A DNA stretch of 64,000 nt, from positions 1 through 64,000 of the forward strand of contig NC_049997.1 of NCBI RefSeq assembly GCF_000003815.2, written 5' to 3'. The notes below the pieces were generated by a model, which was not told the DNA's origin, searched no databases, and worked only from the letters and a program-made list of their open reading frames with translations. This DNA is from Branchiostoma floridae (lineage: Eukaryota > Chordata > Leptocardii > Amphioxiformes > Branchiostomatidae). A program made the position numbers and the translations under genes. Shown here one piece after another: positions 34,251 to 43,502 of this stretch (positions are counted from its first letter, which is position 1; each line of letters starts with the position of its first letter).

Positions 34251-37179
34251 GTAAGTTTCTCTTGTGACACCTCTGGAACTGCTGCCAGTGCTGGGATTTT
34301 CAGCTTGGCTCCGAAAGAACCGACCGCCAACAAGGCTCTACGATTTAACTTTCCCTACGAATAGAAGAATCGTGATTTTGCTCAGGACCCTAGCCTAGTA
34401 GGTCCATGCTGGCTGGACCTGAGTCGCATCTTAATCTCCTTTTTGACATGGATAGATTGAGCTCGGTCCGATGGAGTGAACTAATCTTTGTTCCGACATC
34501 ACTTTCAGCGACTGCCGGTCATTTTCCGGACTGTTCCTGCCGGGCTGCAGCCGCCCTGCCGCACCGGGAAAGGCCGGACGGGACGAGCGGGCCCCTCCGC
34601 CGGTAACTACCTTTCTCACTCCGTACACGTCCTTACTTTCTTACTTTTCGGGTTACTGCCGGGTTACAATCGTCGTGCGGTCGCAATCTGAAGGCATTCT
34701 TGGAATAGTCGTGCTTATGCCTTGCAAAATTTAAATGTCTTAATTGTGCGACTGTCTTAGATTGATATCCTTGTCTCTGTTTTTTTCTGTCACAGCAATT
34801 TTAAAATTCTACGACATCAAAATCGTACCACGGCCGACGACTAATGTGAACGCGTCGTTAGTTGACGTATTACTTGTTGCAGCTCTTTGTGAAATAGAAA
34901 TGTAGTGGCAATTATTGCTGCAGTAGAATTGTTCTTCTTTTCGAAAGTGTTAGATATTAAACAGATAATTGTAACAGTAAGATATCGGGAAACCGTCTAA
35001 TTCTGCGCTAAATGTGCGTTTGAACGATTAGCAGTTGAACAGTCAAGTCTTGTGTGTAGCCTTGTAGCTTTAAAAATTTTACGAAATTTTGTTTTCAAAC
35101 CTTACAAACCGAATAATAATGATCTTTGCCATTTTCGTAATTAAAACAATATGATTTAAATTTTTTTTTTCTATTTTGCTTTTGGACAGACGAGGACAAT
35201 ATTTTGATTAATGTGGCACTGCACTCAAGTTTTTTTTGTAACTTATATTAACAGTGCCACATACACGGTACAGACAGAAGGTACCCATTTTTACACCTGG
35301 GTGAAGTGAGGTAGGTCGTGTAAAGTGCCTTTCCCAAGGGCACAACGTTAGGGCGGGGCATGGTGGGGATCGAACTCAGAACCTCTAGGTTCCGAGCCGA
35401 ACGCTCTACCACTTACGCCGTGCCCGACGCCGATTTAAATTTCTTGCATGACAGATAATTGTAAGAGCTAATTGATATATCATTCGTCTTTCAGCGGGGC
35501 GACGCCCAGCCAGTTGGCCACCCTCAGGTCAAACCTCCCGACGACTGCCAGGGTCGTGGGCGCGGACCGGGGTTCGACGGGCGCGCTGACTACGGTGGGC
35601 GCGGACCGGGGTTCGACGGGCCCGCTGACTACGGTGGGCGCGGACCGGGGTTCGACGGGCCCGCTGACTACGGTGGGTGCGGACCGGGGTTCGACGGGCC
35701 CGCTGACTACGGTGGGCGCGGACCGGGGTTCGCCGGGCCCGCTGACTACGGTAAGACGTACTGCTTGCCCTACGTTCCCAGTCAAGTTGTGCTGCTCTTC
35801 ACACATATAAAAATAACACCCAAACACAGTTAGAGCCCATTCCAAGTCACCATTACGGTTGTGATTGCCACAAATGCTTTGATTTGTTGAAAATATTTGT
35901 CTAAGAGATTTCATATTTTGGGCAATTTTAACGCTATTTTAAGCAAAAAAAACATACTCAAGCAGAAAATAGTGCTGGTTTATCACATACTTTTATGGCA
36001 CAATAAAACCAAATGTACCATTTTGGAAATGTACCAATTATTTTCAGATACTTATTTCTTTTCAGAGAAAGACACACAAAGATATTGAAAATATATCAAA
36101 ATAAAGAGATTTTTTTATACATTCAATTCATAATGAAGTTTCATTTTCATTTTTTTTTACAATCAGAACTATTTTGACTTGATATTCGTTAATTTAAAAT
36201 GATTCAAACTTATTAAACATATTATACAAAAACCATATCGCGATGACTTGGAATGGACTCTACTCCGAACCATTATAGGGTCGGCTCCATAAACGACTAA
36301 CTGAATATCGTACAGAAATTATAACAGCAGCATGGCCAGATAATGATCCATTAATTCCGTTTCTTTTTTCTTTTCAAACGATTAGAATTACCTTCACTTT
36401 TCTGTTTCCTTTGTAATTATGATTTGTCAAACATTCGATGTACATGATTTTTTGTTAAGCTCCCGGAAAACACCTAACGGTATGGTACTATCAAGTAATG
36501 TTTTGTTATCCATAGATGTATTCTGTGATCATAAATCATTTAATAACGAGTATCATTGCATTGACGGTATGTCTGAAAGCTGGGATCTATGATAAGATGT
36601 TACATGACTAGATATAAAGTTACATTTCCGATAGACGATAAGCCGGACTCACAAGCTGGTGTTTGATTGGTTAGTTGCTACTTGGTTGTTTCAATTTGGT
36701 CTCTATCAGACTCTAATGCTCATATAAAAATGAATAGTAGATATTGACCAAATACATTAATATTTGATTGATTGATATCCAGAGGATTTAATCGAATTCA
36801 AGAGTTCCCTTTTGTAACCCACGTTGACTAGCAGATCTTTATTGACACAACCAAAGTTTTCGACTTTTGTAAGGCCTTCTACAACCGCACCTAGCGTACG
36901 TTACGTACAAGCGAAGAAGTGGATAAAAATGGATTAACCCGAGTAACAAGTAATACGAATAGCTGAAGAGTTTTGAGTGTTAATGAACTAGCCAGATAAC
37001 TTCTCTGTTACATTTTTATGCCAATGCGGCCAATTTCTGCTATTTCTCCAGAAACCCTTGGAGTTCGATGTCCACCTGCTCACAGTAATTGATAAAATAG
37101 AAATGTCACAAAGATTTTGCCTCTTTTTTTTTCAGGTGAGACAGCCGGCCGGTTGTTCACCCGTCCCGAAAGCGGATGA
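34099..37179 (+). CDS. Four-exon ORF of 181 codons with Gly-rich repeats
   Basis: Exons 34099-34250, 34509-34602, 35495-35750 and 37136-37179; phases 2, 0 and 1 match at every junction, and all introns are GT-AG with good sites (GTAAGT, GTAACT, GTAAGA donors; TTTCAG acceptors). The start GCCATGG is a good initiation context. Residues 1-51 are basic (MATDREVWSS...RTNSRRRLIHR); about 52-82 Pro/Cys/Arg-rich; about 100-167 five 13-residue repeats GGRGPGFDGPADY; then GETAGRLFTRPESG and stop. I know no family. The stop lies in the same exon as the LRR receptor start 108 nt downstream, so this may instead be the 5' leader of the receptor mRNA containing a long upstream ORF. Confidence 0.45.
34509..34602 (+). 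CDS. Exon 2 of the Gly-rich repeat ORF
   Basis: Acceptor CATCACTTTCAG ends at 34508; donor GTAACT starts at 34603. Phase 2 in, phase 0 out. G+C-rich; reads DCRSFSGLFLPGCSRPAAPG and on to RAPPP. Confidence 0.45.
35253..35427 (-). repeat. tRNA-derived SINE
   Basis: On the minus strand the head starts GGGCACGGCGTAAGTGGTAG (A-box region), then GGTTCTGAGTTCGATCCCC (B box GTTCGATCC) and CATGCCC, forming a tRNA-like block. A tail with GTTGTGCCCTTGGGAAAGGC, shared with 7479-7501, follows. The tRNA part is not a functional tRNA: the arms do not pair properly and the tail continues. It sits in intron 2 of the four-exon ORF. Confidence 0.8.
35495..35750 (+). CDS. Exon 3: five 39-bp coding-length repeats
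   Basis: Acceptor CGTCTTTCAG ends at 35494; donor GTAAGA starts at 35751. Phase 0 in, phase 1 out. Begins RGDAQPVGHPQVKPPDDCQG, then five units of GGRGPGFDGPADY. The repeat leaves three frames open (including ADRGSTGPLTTV on plus and VVSGPVEPRSAPT on minus); splicing phase favours the Gly-rich one. The differences among the units change amino acids in that frame, so there is no sign of purifying selection from them. Confidence 0.5.
36835..36890 (-). mobile_element. LINE 3' terminal fragment
   Basis: CAGATCTTTATTGACACAAC and TTTTGTAAGGCCTTCTACA match the end of the minus-strand LINE at 32510 onward. Only the last tens of bases remain. Confidence 0.55.
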
Positions 37180-37286
37180 AACCTGAACGATCTTCGCAGA
37201 CGCCAGTTAACTTATAACGAGAGAGAAAGGCTTTGTTTTAGGTCATTAGTTGGGTGTTAACGTAGTGATTGTTGACTATATCTGTT
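37136..37286 (+). other. Exon segment linking the upstream ORF and the LRR receptor
   Basis: Acceptor CTTTTTTTTTCAG ends at 37135. The first 44 nt end the upstream 181-codon frame (TGA 37177-37179), and the next 107 nt lead to the receptor ATG at 37287. If used, one mRNA would carry both frames. No promoter signal was recognised in the gap. Confidence 0.5.
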
Positions 37287-39614
37287 ATGTTCAAAGTAGT
37301 ACCGAGGATTGTAACTATTCTCGCTATTGTAGTTGGATGTGTAGGTTTAGACTCGGCATGTTTTCCTGGGTGCAAGTACACAAGTCAGTGGACAGATTGC
37401 GTCCCTTTCCGCAGGTCACACGGTTTGGGTTTGCGTACGCGAGGCACCTGTATGTTATGCACCGCGCAGCTACAGCAACAACCCGCGCGTTTTGTGCAGA
37501 ACTCCTCCCAGCCAACTTCACTGTGCCTTCCCGATGTACAAGATGTGGCGGTTAGGGGGTTCAGATTTGGGGTACTCTTCATTCAGAAACTACGCCCTCC
37601 TCAGAAGTCTTCAGTAAATATCGGTGAGCTTGCTTTGGTGGAATGTGGAATCACAGGTTTAGAGCAGGGCACTTTGGCCGCCTTTCCTTACTTGAGCTCC
37701 TTGCAGCTTGATTCCAACAACTTGACTCACGTCAAGCGAGCCTGGTTCGATGGTTTGAAATATCCAGAGTTGATGCATACCCTGTCATTGTCCCACAATA
37801 ACATAAGCATCATAGATCCAACATGCTTCCAGAACCTTACTGACCTAAATGTATTGCTACTCGACAATAACGCATTACAAAGCATCGACCCATCTTGGTG
37901 TCACAACCTGAAATGGTTAAGCCAACTGTCTTTGAGAGCAAATTCTATCGAAAGCATTCCTCCTCAGGCGTTTAAGTCATTGACAAGGCTCGTCAGGCTA
38001 GATTTGAGCCGAAATGCGTTGACGTGTCTTACATGGGAGACTTTGGACGGGCTACACAAACTAGGAGCGCTAGCACTGAGTGGGAATAGATTGCTTGCTC
38101 TCGATGATTCTGCTCCTTCGGTAATGAACTGGCGTCTTGATTATAATTACTACCGCTTTGCCGGCAAGACCTTTGCAGTTAGGGTTAACCAAGCGCTTTT
38201 CTGCATCACCAAAGGTCCTGGACTACAGCAATATCACGTCCACATACACCACAACAGCACCTCACGCCTAGGTCAGTTGGATCAGGACCATGCCAAGCGA
38301 TGTAGAGCATTGAAATTGAAATCAATGTTGCCCACAACAAACCAGATAAAGTATGACCTTCCATTTGTAGCCATGTCAGTCAACACAGAATCAGACAGAC
38401 ACGTTTCAAACATCAGCCACTCGTGCACACATGCCTGGAAAGCGGTTGCAGGTGTAAAGGTAGTCTTGGGGGGAGACACTACTCTGCAGATTGTTCCCAT
38501 GGGTGTAGACAAGTCCCACCAACCCAAAATCATTGCTGTAGTTGTGTCAGGTATCCTGGCTAATGATGACAGTAAAAACATGTCGTCTGCTGATGGCCAC
38601 AGCAGAAATGTCAGCACCTTTGGTCATGAAGAAATGCTGAATGTGACGTGTCATGTCGACACCGTCCGGGGGGAGACATACCGACATGTCTTCACCACGC
38701 CCGTGTCCAGCACTCCTGATGGAACTGTCTGTGCAGAAGAGATGACCAAGATGGCCACGGAAAAACCCATCACCATGACAACCAAGGTCCCCCTGAATCA
38801 GACGATCCCTACCACAAATGAAACCGTCACTGTGCCGCCGGTAAAGGAGGGGCGCTCGTGCTCTGTATGGACCATCACAGTGATTGCTATAGTAGTTGTA
38901 GTAGGGGTTGAGCATGTAGCAGTGTTAGTGGCATGTATCGTTAGAAAGACGCGTTGTTCCCGGCCGGGCAGCCCACCTGCGCCGGCTGTCGTCTCCCTGA
39001 GTCGCTGGTTGCTAGGCGGGGCAGGCGGCGGTGCCGTCTCGGGCGCTGCGGCGGACTCGGCCTCACAGACCACCGCAGGCCATGAGCATCAGTACAGCGA
39101 AATTCCCGACGACTTCTACAACCCTTGCTACAACTACTGCAACGCAAGGCCGAGGGTACAACCTCCTTACTCGGAGATCCCAGATGAGTACTACAAACAG
39201 TACTACAACACACGGCCTTGGGTAGAACATCCTTTCTGGGAAATTCCCGACGAGTACTACAACAACGAGAACAGACGGCGCCTCTCATACCCCCTGACTC
39301 TCCGGGTGCCCGGTCAAGGCGACGGGGATGACGCTGTGCCTTTCTTCGCCGCTGTAGCTGAGGTGGCCCTTCCTCCCTCCACCCGGCTAGGCGGCAAACA
39401 TCCATCCTACAGCACGGTCCCTCGTACCAGATCAGTCCCACAGATACACGCACGGCAGAGGAAGACAAACATTAGATCGTACGGCGCGCCTGTAGCGGGT
39501 AGGTACAGGGTCAGAGATATGGCCGCCATTGGTAGATATGTCCGAGCACGGGGAGCTCTCATGTCCAGAGCTTGCCAGTATAATAACCCCTCTGCTAACC
39601 GTAACATACATTAG
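37287..39614 (+). CDS. Single-exon LRR transmembrane receptor, 775 aa
   Basis: Start chosen at the first ATG; upstream in-frame TTG codons are not preferred. Residues 1-24 form a hydrophobic signal peptide ending near GLDSA. A Cys cluster (CFPGC...TDC) follows, then about seven leucine-rich repeats at about 113-275 (for example LSSLQLDSNNLTHV, LNVLLLDNNALQSI, LVRLDLSRNAL). No canonical C-terminal LRR cap is evident. Residues about 276-524 are an ectodomain with several N-x-S/T sites and a Thr/Pro-rich stalk; a transmembrane segment lies at about 528-553, stopped by RKTRC. The roughly 220-residue tail has three spaced motifs (YSEIPDDFY 603, YSEIPDEYY 628, FWEIPDEYY 650), which look like phosphotyrosine/SH2-type docking repeats. 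Probably a cell-surface recognition receptor; the ligand is unknown. Intact and intronless in its coding part. Confidence 0.9.
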   Translation: MFKVVPRIVTILAIVVGCVGLDSACFPGCKYTSQWTDCVPFRRSHGLGLRTRGTCMLCTAQLQQQPARFVQNSSQPTSLCLPDVQDVAVRGFRFGVLFIQKLRPPQKSSVNIGELALVECGITGLEQGTLAAFPYLSSLQLDSNNLTHVKRAWFDGLKYPELMHTLSLSHNNISIIDPTCFQNLTDLNVLLLDNNALQSIDPSWCHNLKWLSQLSLRANSIESIPPQAFKSLTRLVRLDLSRNALTCLTWETLDGLHKLGALALSGNRLLALDDSAPSVMNWRLDYNYYRFAGKTFAVRVNQALFCITKGPGLQQYHVHIHHNSTSRLGQLDQDHAKRCRALKLKSMLPTTNQIKYDLPFVAMSVNTESDRHVSNISHSCTHAWKAVAGVKVVLGGDTTLQIVPMGVDKSHQPKIIAVVVSGILANDDSKNMSSADGHSRNVSTFGHEEMLNVTCHVDTVRGETYRHVFTTPVSSTPDGTVCAEEMTKMATEKPITMTTKVPLNQTIPTTNETVTVPPVKEGRSCSVWTITVIAIVVVVGVEHVAVLVACIVRKTRCSRPGSPPAPAVVSLSRWLLGGAGGGAVSGAAADSASQTTAGHEHQYSEIPDDFYNPCYNYCNARPRVQPPYSEIPDEYYKQYYNTRPWVEHPFWEIPDEYYNNENRRRLSYPLTLRVPGQGDGDDAVPFFAAVAEVALPPSTRLGGKHPSYSTVPRTRSVPQIHARQRKTNIRSYGAPVAGRYRVRDMAAIGRYVRARGALMSRACQYNNPSANRNIH

Positions 39615-40110
39615 CAAACAGGCAGCAGACAAAAGTACCAGGCTGCACACTAGCGCAAACCCTCAAGGACACGCCCAAACACGGCATATCCACAGGTCAC
39701 AAGTCCCTGCAATCCCAGATCTGAAGGCGACGTCTTGGTAGAGTATGATGAGGACAACACAGACCACATTCACATGTCACAAACCTGTAGCTTGTGGGCT
39801 ATCAAAGCCGGTAAAAAATCTACAATGGGGGCAAATCATAGCCGACAGAGGTTCTAGGGAATGTATGATATTGAGCAAGCGAGCAATCTATTCCAGAGAA
39901 AGTAACATTCAATGTTTTCAACCCACAAAAATGCATGTTGAGACGACTTTAAGCACTCACATGCAGTTTGTTACATCTTTGAACTCCCAGATTTAATTTT
40001 CCCAGCACTTGAATCAGAACAGGTCCGAAATGTGCCCCTGTATCAAATCATATTAAAGTTACTAGGGATGTCCCTAAAATTCTGAGGCCCCATGTCTTTC
40101 TAAATCCTCG
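39615..40110 (+). other. Probable 3' UTR of the LRR receptor
   Basis: Follows the TAG at 39612-39614. An ATTAAA poly(A)-signal variant is at 40052-40057. The in-frame-looking ORFs here lack support. Confidence 0.35.
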
Positions 40111-40253
40111 CATCTCTTGTGTCACAACGTTAATGTACCTCCACCTGGACTAAGGGAAGGTATCAGTGCGCACACTTTTAGCTGACAAAACGCTGCGCAA
40201 TACATGCAAAAAATTACACACAAAAACATATACAGTCTCTCTCTCTATATATA

Positions 40254-40255
<2 letters not shown>

Positions 40256-40301
<46 letters not shown>
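40256..40301. repeat. (CA)n microsatellite
   Basis: Uninterrupted ACAC tract of about 44 bp preceded by CTCTCTCTCTATATATAA. Confidence 0.95.
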
Positions 40302-40878
40302 CCATGCTCACAAACAGACGAGCATCTTCCTGCCTTTCCTACAAGACTCACCTGGCATAGAGCTTAAACTACAAGTTTTTTTCAAATCAATACTGGCTTG
40401 TGGCTTAGTGGCAAGCTGTACTGCACATTTTGCATGGTGGCTGTGATAAAAGTTTAGAAATCCAATGCTTCTTAATCCTGCGCCCAGGAAAATTGCCGAG
40501 ATTAGTAGTTGTTTTTTTGACGAAGAAAGTGTCATCTTGTGACTGTAAGTCTAAACAATGTTTAATTAGAGAATAGCTTCAGTCAGCAGTTTAAACGTAA
40601 GGTTAAGTTTGTGATGTTTAACACATTAGAATTGTGAGTTGCGCATCTGGAAAAAACGTCAAGATGAACAATGTAACACATCATCCACTCAGATCTGTCT
40701 TTTAAAAATGTGTGAAAATGAATAATGAAAAAAAATGAATATGGAAAAAATCTTTTAAAAAGTATATTTACTTGCTTAAATTGTAACAAATAATCTCACG
40801 CAATATGTCTACCAAAATTCACTTTTCAAAAGCAGCGCTGCGTGGTAAAAGGTAAACTGGTACCCAGTCTACCGTGGC

Positions 40879-41066
40879 TTGGGCGGGATCTCTTCGGGGC
40901 TGTACCGTGGGGCTCTCCGCCGCCCGAATCAACTGTCTCGCTTGGTAGTAGTTTTATGTACACGTTCGGTGTTCATTAGTGCACCAAACAGCTTGAAACT
41001 GCACCGAGCGCAATCGTTGACTCGGGCGGCGGAGAGCCCACACAGCCCCGAAGAGATCCCGCCCAA
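40879..41066. mobile_element. Fold-back MITE with TTGGGCGGGATC arms
   Basis: TTGGGCGGGATCTCTTCGGG, GCTGT, GGGCTCTCCGCCGCCCGA and a short TCAAC are mirrored at 41012-41066. The arms are about 50 bp and nearly perfect apart from a small indel; the loop is about 80 bp. No ORF. Confidence 0.8.
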
Positions 41067-41515
41067 TTCACGATACTAATTAGATACCTGGTTAGGTAAA
41101 AGGGACTTTCCAGAAACAGCCTTGAGAGGGGCGCTAGCAACATCATCGTTGTTATGCATTGATCATAACCAACAATGGATCATCCCTGCATCCCAGCAAT
41201 GGATTATCCCTGGCTACCAGTGAAAAATACACCATAACGTTTCTCATTTAGTGTTTCACCAATGTTTTACAAATATTGACAACATTACCAATCAGGCGGT
41301 TTTGAGCCAGAAATGCCCAGCCGTTTACTTTACTACCTGAAATGAAATGAAGCAAACGCATTTATGAAACTCAGAGGTTTAGTACAAAACATTACACAGT
41401 GTGTGTTCATCAAACAGAGAGTTTATTTACTGGTCCCTCCCCATTGAAGCATCTCCACGGCTGGCCGCCAGGGTAGCACACCTGTCTTGTATGACGCGTT
41501 TTGTGTCCCTGTCAG

Positions 41516-41532
41516 CCGCGCCCCCTAGCGGC
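41516..41532 (-). promoter_or_regulatory. CTCF-like site
   Basis: On the minus strand GCCGCTAGGGGGCGCGG fits the vertebrate/insect CTCF core CCRSYAGRKGGCRC closely. A weaker CCGCCAGGGTAGC lies at 41466-41478. It sits between the LRR receptor and the convergent dioxygenase gene, where a domain boundary would be plausible. Motif match only. Confidence 0.35.
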
Positions 41533-42204
41533 GACAGTGCAGGACAGATGACGTGAAAAATGAAAACAACTGAAATCTTTGTGAAACCAGTTCACAGACT
41601 GACTGGAGACGACTTGCTTGTAGCTGGACTACTGAGCATGGGAGATGTAAACCGATGGTAGGAAATCAATAAACATTGAACCGTCTGGCCACGTGTTTTT
41701 AATTATGTATATATGTGTATGATGGTCATGAATGATATCGAATGTTACCATGTATATTATAATCATGGGTGGTGACATGGCACACTTTTACAGGAAACGC
41801 CGCAATTCGTGAAGTTGAAAAAACATAGAAGGAAATGGCGATACCTGGAAGGATGATTCTTAAGGCCTTGTTGTTCGCTGGCATAATGACCTTATTGAAA
41901 AGCGGCCATGATTAAAATATATAATAAACGAACAGCCATAGGGAATTAATAAAGGCATTGACTTCACTATAATCTCCAATTAGGTTATCTATCCATATAT
42001 AAATGTAGGTAAAAAAGAGAAATTGAATGAAACTATATAGCTAGTAAATACAATGATGTTTATATGTCATAGCTTCATATGTCATAAAAAGGAGGTGGTA
42101 ATAACCATAAACTTCTATTCGATGAAACTAAAAAATGTCACGCAACTGATCTCAACTGTCCAAGGTGTCCCTGTACTAAGTTTAAGATTAGCTGGTTTGA
42201 AGTC

Positions 42205-43085
42205 TAGGGCACAGGAACATATTTATTACTTTCGCCAGAAACTTCGCCAGAATGTGTGAGTCTGTCTGTCTGTCTGTCTGTGTGTTTACAGCATAACTCG
42301 AGAAGCCTTGGTTGGATCTTAATGATATTTGGTAGGTGGGTAGGGTTCAGGAAAACGAAGGTCAAGTTCGATAATGGACCCCTAGCGGCTTCCTAAGATG
42401 CTGCAGCAGAATCTCAATTTTTGATATCTCGTGTTCTGGACATGCTGTGGTCATGATTTTTATGTGGTAGATAGTCCCTTGGGTCAGAGAGTAAGTGCTG
42501 TGAGTTTGGACCCCCTAGCGTTTTTTTGGAACTGCAGGCGCCGGTTTCCTGTCAAACTTTGGTCGAGGACAACTCGAGAACGCGTTGACAGATCGTTATG
42601 ATTTTTGGTGTGTAGATAGAAGTAATGTATTACATAATGGTATACTAATTATGCAAATCAATAGCTATTTTGCATAATTAATGAGGAAAGTTTATAAATC
42701 CACTGCATTCTACGATAGAACTTTCAAACTTGTCACATATGTAGCTGGGAAAGAGGGAAATGTCGATAGATGGCAATTATGCAAATGAGGACCTGATTTG
42801 CACAATTTATGAGGAAATATGAACGTGTTGACGGATCGTCATCATTTTTGGTATGCAGATAGCTTAAGGGAAGGCTTACACAATGAGACACTAATTATGC
42901 AACTTAACAGCTAATTGGCATAATTAATGAGGAAAGTTCATAAATCCACTGCATTCATGATATGACTTTCAAAGTTCACATATATAACAGAGTTTGTGTG
43001 ACTTTATCAAATAACACATAGACATCATTCTACATAACAAACCTGATTTATTTGGCGAAGGTATGTGTTCGTGGAACTCTAGTTC
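42205..43085 (+). repeat. Dispersed repeat (TTCGCC ... GTGGAACTCTAGTTC), nearly full
   Basis: Starts near CAGGAACATATTTATTACTT and TTCGCCAGAA, with (TGTC)n at 42262-42281, ATAACTCGAGAAGCCTTGG, TGGACCCCTAGCGG, repeated ATTATGCAAAT/TTTGCATAATTAAT blocks, and ends TTGGCGAAGGTATGTGTTCG then TGGAACTCTAGTTC. Relatives at 20335 and 26222. The short inverted TTCGCC/GGCGAA ends suggest a non-autonomous DNA element. Confidence 0.55.
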
Positions 43086-43285
43086 ACATATGATGCAGCT
43101 ACTAATAGATATATTATAGAAAAGATGAGTGCGTCTGGTAATTCTAGTTCAGAAATTATACCACGTGAAAATCGGCACAAGGCTTACTGGGCAACACTTG
43201 AGGTTAGATCTCTATGTACATGAGATACATAAAATGGCCTGCATGCAAACCCGTTATATAGTGAGTGCAATACAAGTTAAACTTC

Positions 43286-43502
43286 TCAGTTCAGAACGAT
43301 GTCCCACTCCGCCACCTCACTGATGGTGTATGACGTCCCTCCCACGGTGTAACTCCCTTCGTCACCGCTAGGGGCGCGAGGCTCCGCCACCTGGCTGGGA
43401 TTCTCCGACCCACAGAACCCACATGGGTCGTGGACACCCAGACTGCTGTCCCCGGAGAAATACATCTGAGTGACCAGGGTCCGCCGACCTGGGGCGGTCA
43501 CC
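43286..43502 (-). CDS. Dioxygenase-like, last coding exon
   Basis: Minus-strand acceptor TTTGTTCCAG precedes 43502. Reads VTAPGRRTLVTQMYFSGDSS, then a Cys/Pro-rich DPCGFCGSENP and a hydrophilic tail to TGA at 43288-43286. The LVTQMYFxGD block is a conserved core strand of the family. The Cys-containing tail appears to be an addition. Confidence 0.85.

Noticed and set aside
35365-35427. True tRNA gene
   Set aside because: A and B boxes are present but the arms do not pair as a tRNA and a SINE tail follows.
35480-35914. Minus-strand 144-codon ORF (VVSGPVEPRSAPT repeats)
   Set aside because: Antisense reading of the 39-bp repeat; no splice or start support on that strand.
37269-37286. Upstream TTG starts for the LRR receptor
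   Set aside because: An ATG follows at 37287 directly before a good signal peptide; non-ATG initiation is not needed.
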